Assembly: GCA_017562135.1 (NCBI GenBank) | Contig: QEYB01001597.1 | Location: forward strand, 248,001-312,000 | Source: Dipylidium caninum | Lineage: Eukaryota; Platyhelminthes; Cestoda; Cyclophyllidea; Dipylidiidae | Length of the DNA: 64,000 nt | Direction of reading: 5' to 3' | Shown: in pieces, positions 60,556 through 64,000 of the stretch | Numbering within the stretch: position 1 is the first letter of the stretch | How the letters are laid out: every line of letters begins with the position of its first letter | Notes under the pieces: generated by a model | Databases searched by the model: none | The model's input: the letters and a program-made list of their open reading frames with translations, nothing else | What the model was told of the DNA's origin: nothing | Program-made: the position numbers and the translations under genes

Positions 60556-62106
60556 ATGGATGTCAGGGACTCGGAGCCCGTGGATGTATGAATGATTACG
60601 TTTACCTGTTTAAAAGTTATCTGAAGGTTTTGGAGGTTTTCCATTAACGGCCTTTTGTATTCCGGAACGCTATCTCCCATACTTGGACAGAGTTTATGTG
60701 TCAAACGGGATGATTAAAGACAGGTATAATGGGTTGTATTAGTAACAACTCTTAGACTCCAGCGCTTAGCTGCACATGTTGTGGAATCTTATGAGCAGTT
60801 GAAAATAAAAAATGTTTCAATTATGTGTGTACTAAAAGGAGGATTTAAGTTTTTCTCCGATCTAATTGAAGAAATGCAAAGGATAATATGGTCCAGAAAA
60901 ACTGATCTGTGCATTACGGCTGAGTTTATTCGCGTGAAAAGTTACACGGTAAATTATGGTTTATTCCTAAACTGTCATATAGGACACTGTTTCCGGGAAG
61001 GTTAACATAAGGTCAATTGATACTGCTATGCCAATAGCCGACAAGGTTCATGACTTCCGTTGATTCTTATAATGCGTTTTTTATAGGATATTCTAATTGT
61101 TGACGATATCTGTGATACAGGCAAAACTATGATCACATTGTGCGATTACTTATTTGATGCTGGGGCCAAGTCTGTTAAGACTTGTTGGTGAGGCGTTGTG
61201 TATAATACACTGCGTGATATTATTTTCGTTTTTTGTAATCCACCTCCTTTTTCTCTTCATCCTCAGTTTATTGCTCAAACAGACTGACTTGAACGTTGGA
61301 TGTCGACCTGATTGTAAACCTCGTTGCTTTTTATTAACCTTCCACCTTTTTTTACTTGACCTCCTTTGCCCTTTCAATTGATTTTGCTTCTCTTTTCAAT
61401 TATTTACCTATTTCTATCATATGTTTTCTTTTAGTTATGGGTTTCAAAATACCGGACGAGTTCATCGTAGGCTATGCTATCGACTACAATGAGTGCTTTC
61501 GGGATCTTTTGGTGAGGCAAACTTCTACGAATGCCTGGCATGCCATGCGCTCCATTATTTGCGTATTTTTGCGAAATGTTTGTTAACGGTTTTATTCGGT
61601 TTTGTTATCAATTCGAAAACATTGTCCAGCAATTAAAAGTGGGCGGTGGCCCTGTTCGCAAAAATCTATTTTCCGCATTCGCGCAAATTATCTTTTCCAT
61701 ATTCACCATATCGCCGTCCTACTCAACTAGGCAGCCTACCATGACCGAGAATTCGATCACATCGGCAGCAAAAGCGTGCCGTTACACGCGCTTTGTACTT
61801 GAACGAAGATGAATTTTTTGTTTATCTGGCTGATGGTATAGCGAACTTTGCACTATTTTATCCGCTACCCTCCTGAGGCATCAGTTTACGTGAATCCACC
61901 GCGTTCCCCCTCCCTTTTGTTGTTTCCTAAAGTCCTTTTGCTCAATTAGATTTTCACGTGTAGTCATTCTCGCCCTCTAGTTGAGGTTCTAACTCTGTTT
62001 TCTTCGTCTCTTTCAGCACATCTGTTCTATCAACGAGAAGGCCAAATTGACCTTCGGGAGCACCAAGGACGCCGAGGTGGGAACACTGCCAAAGACGGTC
62101 TTCTGA
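60556..62106 (+). CDS. HPRT1: Hypoxanthine-guanine phosphoribosyltransferase
   Basis: HGPRT salvages hypoxanthine and guanine to IMP and GMP using PRPP. This matters in parasitic flatworms, which lack de novo purine synthesis. Eight exons: 60556-60585, 60617-60723, 60756-60948, 60983-61045, 61087-61187, 61267-61313, 61435-61511 and 62017-62106. All phases agree, giving 235 aa. Introns 1-3 are only 31, 32 and 34 nt. Motifs: [34 protein letters not shown] (the LKGG cis-peptide loop); the PRPP-binding loop [14 protein letters not shown] at about residues 133-146; [20 protein letters not shown] and [16 protein letters not shown] (purine and Mg binding). The C-terminus is about 15-20 residues longer than in the human enzyme and ends TLPKTVF. 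The start was chosen because [10 protein letters not shown] leads by a 31-nt intron into the conserved exon. No defect was seen, so it should be active. Confidence 0.97.
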
Positions 62107-63251
62107 ACTTACTCCCTCTTTTCTCCTCACATCTTCCTCATCCGTGTCAATATTTTGCCTATAAAATTCTACCCAATTGAAGGTAATTTATTGTTCTTGT
62201 CGAGGGATTAAAATCGTTTCGTCAGTCCGCATCCACCCGCTTTTTATCTGCGTCTAGACGGTCTGCTCTCCTCGACTGTGAGCCGATACGTAATCGTGAT
62301 GTCTCAATGGGTGGGGCAGGGAGAGGGGCGGAGGGGAGGGGAGGGGAGAGGAGGGCGGATGACGCGATTGGTCGGTAAGGCAGTTCGCTTTGGAAACGCG
62401 GCCTCGGCACATCTTCGTGGAGGGCGGATCACGTTCTCATTCTATGGACCTCGCGCCCTCCTGCGGTGATTTCCGTGTTCTTGTCACAATGGCAGTTAGT
62501 GATAGAGTAGTTGACATACGTGGCTGTGCGCGGACTCGTCTTTTGCCGACCGGCGACGGTCCCATGAGAGAACGCAACCGCTGCAATATCATTCGGCGGC
62601 TTTTCACCTCATGTCACGCGATCCCCTCGCATTGCTTGCGTTGCACCAGTGCTTATCGCCTAAGTTTGTTATGGGGGCTGTTCTCCACGCCTTCATCTAA
62701 AAACTAGAAAAACCACTGGCCCACCGACGCCATTTAATCGCCGACTGTTTGTTGGTGAGATCGCTGGAAGTCGTTCGGGGTGACTGAACACTTTGCGAGT
62801 CTTGGCCGTGTTTGAGACTCTCGCGCCCGACACAGGGGACGATTTCTTCTCCATACAAACCACTAGTGCGCATTCCATTCATTCTGTGGCAGTCCTGACA
62901 TGATTCTTTGCTTTCTGGGATCAACACAGTCATTTCTTTGTCCGACACGCTGTCAGGGGGGGATCGGAGATCGTAGCTCCTTCTGCACCCAGCCGACCTG
63001 TGACTGGCGGGCTCCCGTTGACGGGAGCGGCGTGCCACTGCCTCCGGCCGCTGAAAATGGTAACTCGATGGTGTCGGTTGCCGACTCTCCTGCCAGTGTC
63101 GACTCGTGGCGTCCTCGTGACTGTCACTTTGACGGCAGGCAACTCTCGTGGCGATTATGTCTGTGGACGGGAGCCAACACATGTCCGTTAGGCCAGGGAA
63201 TATCAAACCACCGGAGATGATGCTGATGCTGCCGCTGCTGTCTGCGTTTAG
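62107..63251. other. Intergenic, with G-rich tract
   Basis: No exon is well supported. Open frames run on both strands at 62,700-63,280 (193 codons on minus), without splice or family evidence. A G-rich purine run lies at 62309-62358, about 200 nt after the HGPRT stop. Confidence 0.35.
62309..62358 (+). repeat. G-rich tract, G-quadruplex potential
   Basis: About 50 nt with repeated GGGG and GGGGA units on the plus strand, meeting the usual four-run pattern for a G-quadruplex several times over. Confidence 0.65.
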
Positions 63252-63785
63252 AAAGCTGCATCGCATAGTGGAAGACAATTCCAGCCGGCGTGAGGCACTT
63301 CAAGACAGGCTTTCGGCGATGGCGATGATGGAGACCCTACAGTCGCGCCAAGAAGGAGGCTTTTACCACGCAAACGGTAGACCGGCAGCCCGTCTGCTTG
63401 CATAGTAGGAAAAACCCGCACCTCCTGCCTACTGACTCGGTAGAATTTTGCCACCAGAGACGGAAAATGTCTCTTCTGCCTCGTCGTAGTGCATTTCGTC
63501 ACAGGTGACGACTGACTAGCCTCTGCCGTCTCCTCCTCGTGCCGTTAGCAGGAGCATGAGTCGCAAGTGCACTGGCGTTGTTGCGTCACGTCAAAATTGT
63601 CATCACTCGTCTGCAATCAAAGTGACAGTTGCGGCATGGCCTCTGCCAAGACGTTAGATGTCTCCTGCCTCTCGTACTTTATCAGTCTGTCTTTTTCACC
63701 TCGTCTGCGAGTCGCCCGACCACCGACGTTGCCAGGACCTGCTCCACCTGGACCGTCGGGTGCCAAAACTCTCCACTTTCCGTGA
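63252..63785 (+). CDS. Candidate 3' exons of an unassigned gene
   Basis: Tentative. After an acceptor (GCGTTTAG), 63252-63376 encodes a helical stretch containing KLHRIVEDNSSRREALQDRL and ETLQSRQEGGFYHAN, ending phase 1 before GTAGAC. It joins in phase to 63712-63785 (after CTGCGAG), which encodes a proline-rich end (ARPPTLPGPAPPGPSG) and a TGA. An AATAAA at 63907-63912 fits a 3' end. The family is unknown and the second acceptor is weak; alternative frames are open. Confidence 0.3.
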
Positions 63786-63906
63786 GCTCAGTTCCTCCCC
63801 TTCCTCCACTCCTACCATTAGTTTACATGCTCTCTTCTGACGAGCTATCAGAAGCATACAGTGTTCTTCATTTCAGTAGCCAGATTCCAATCTTCCCTGT
63901 GTTTTA

Positions 63907-63912
63907 AATAAA
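63907..63912 (+). terminator. Poly(A) signal AATAAA
   Basis: The hexamer lies about 120 nt after the candidate TGA, and an ATG-led frame opens about 40 nt downstream of it. Confidence 0.4.
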
Positions 63913-63949
63913 ATCTTTCCGTCAATGTGGCCTTAGCTCGGGGAGCGGG

Positions 63950-64000
63950 ATGACGAGCTTTTTCAAACGGCGCCTGGGTCAAAGCCTGAGACCCTCTGCC
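63950..64000 (+). CDS. Possible gene start cut by window edge
   Basis: An ATG at 63950 opens a frame to the window end (MTSFFKRRLGQSLRPSA). The basic, hydrophobic start could be real coding sequence, but 17 codons cannot establish that. It follows the AATAAA at 63907-63912 closely, as in the operon-like spacing seen earlier in the window. Confidence 0.2.
   Translation, partial: MTSFFKRRLGQSLRPSA

Noticed and set aside
62697..63278. 193-codon frame on the minus strand near the right end
   Set aside because: No motif or splice partner is visible, and a plus-strand exon set with a poly(A) signal fits the neighbouring sequence at least as well.
1..64000. Prokaryotic systems (CRISPR, phage, insertion sequences, rRNA)
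   Set aside because: None is present. Gene structure is that of a spliced animal genome, and no direct-repeat array or transposase was seen.

Overview
This window is nuclear DNA of a metazoan, most likely a parasitic flatworm and probably a tapeworm. The genes are split by very short GT-AG introns (many of 31-40 nt, next to a few of 1-2 kb). Tandem genes are packed about 100 nt apart with an AG acceptor just before the next start codon, as in spliced-leader operons. Gene content (APC4, syntaxin 18, mitochondrial TrpRS, HGPRT, a LEM protein, a metaxin and an RLLRL-amide-type neuropeptide precursor) is animal. The species assignment is inference. I rebuilt the exon models by hand from reading frames, intron phases and remembered family sequences; no search was run.

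Layout. 1-6.6 kb: up to three plus-strand genes of unknown function; the first (exons 792-3854) is the best supported. 6.87-8.36 kb, minus strand: LEM-domain inner nuclear membrane protein, divergent from the next block. 9.34-22.15 kb, plus strand: a compact run of metaxin-like, APC4 (21 exons, about 719 aa) and syntaxin 18, read as a candidate trans-spliced operon. 22.9-24.8 kb: mitochondrial tryptophanyl-tRNA synthetase (WARS2). 27.5-28.6 kb: two-exon neuropeptide precursor ending in AIRLLRLGK. 28.6-40.1 kb: about 11 kb, GC-rich, with no gene I can support. 40.16-58.20 kb: a large ankyrin-repeat plus coiled-coil gene of the ANKRD26/ANKRD30 type, with consecutive phase-0 exons that repeat an acidic W-(D/N)-S motif. 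59.57-60.02 kb: small unknown gene. 60.56-62.11 kb: hypoxanthine-guanine phosphoribosyltransferase. 63.2-64.0 kb: tentative 3' exons of one gene and the possible start of another, cut by the window edge.

Three diverged copies of one dispersed element of about 0.4-0.6 kb lie in introns: two in the ANKRD26-like gene and one, inverted, in APC4. The genes do not form one pathway. The operon candidate joins mitochondrial import or outer-membrane biology (metaxin), cell cycle (APC4) and ER membrane fusion (syntaxin 18), which fits housekeeping co-transcription better than a shared process.
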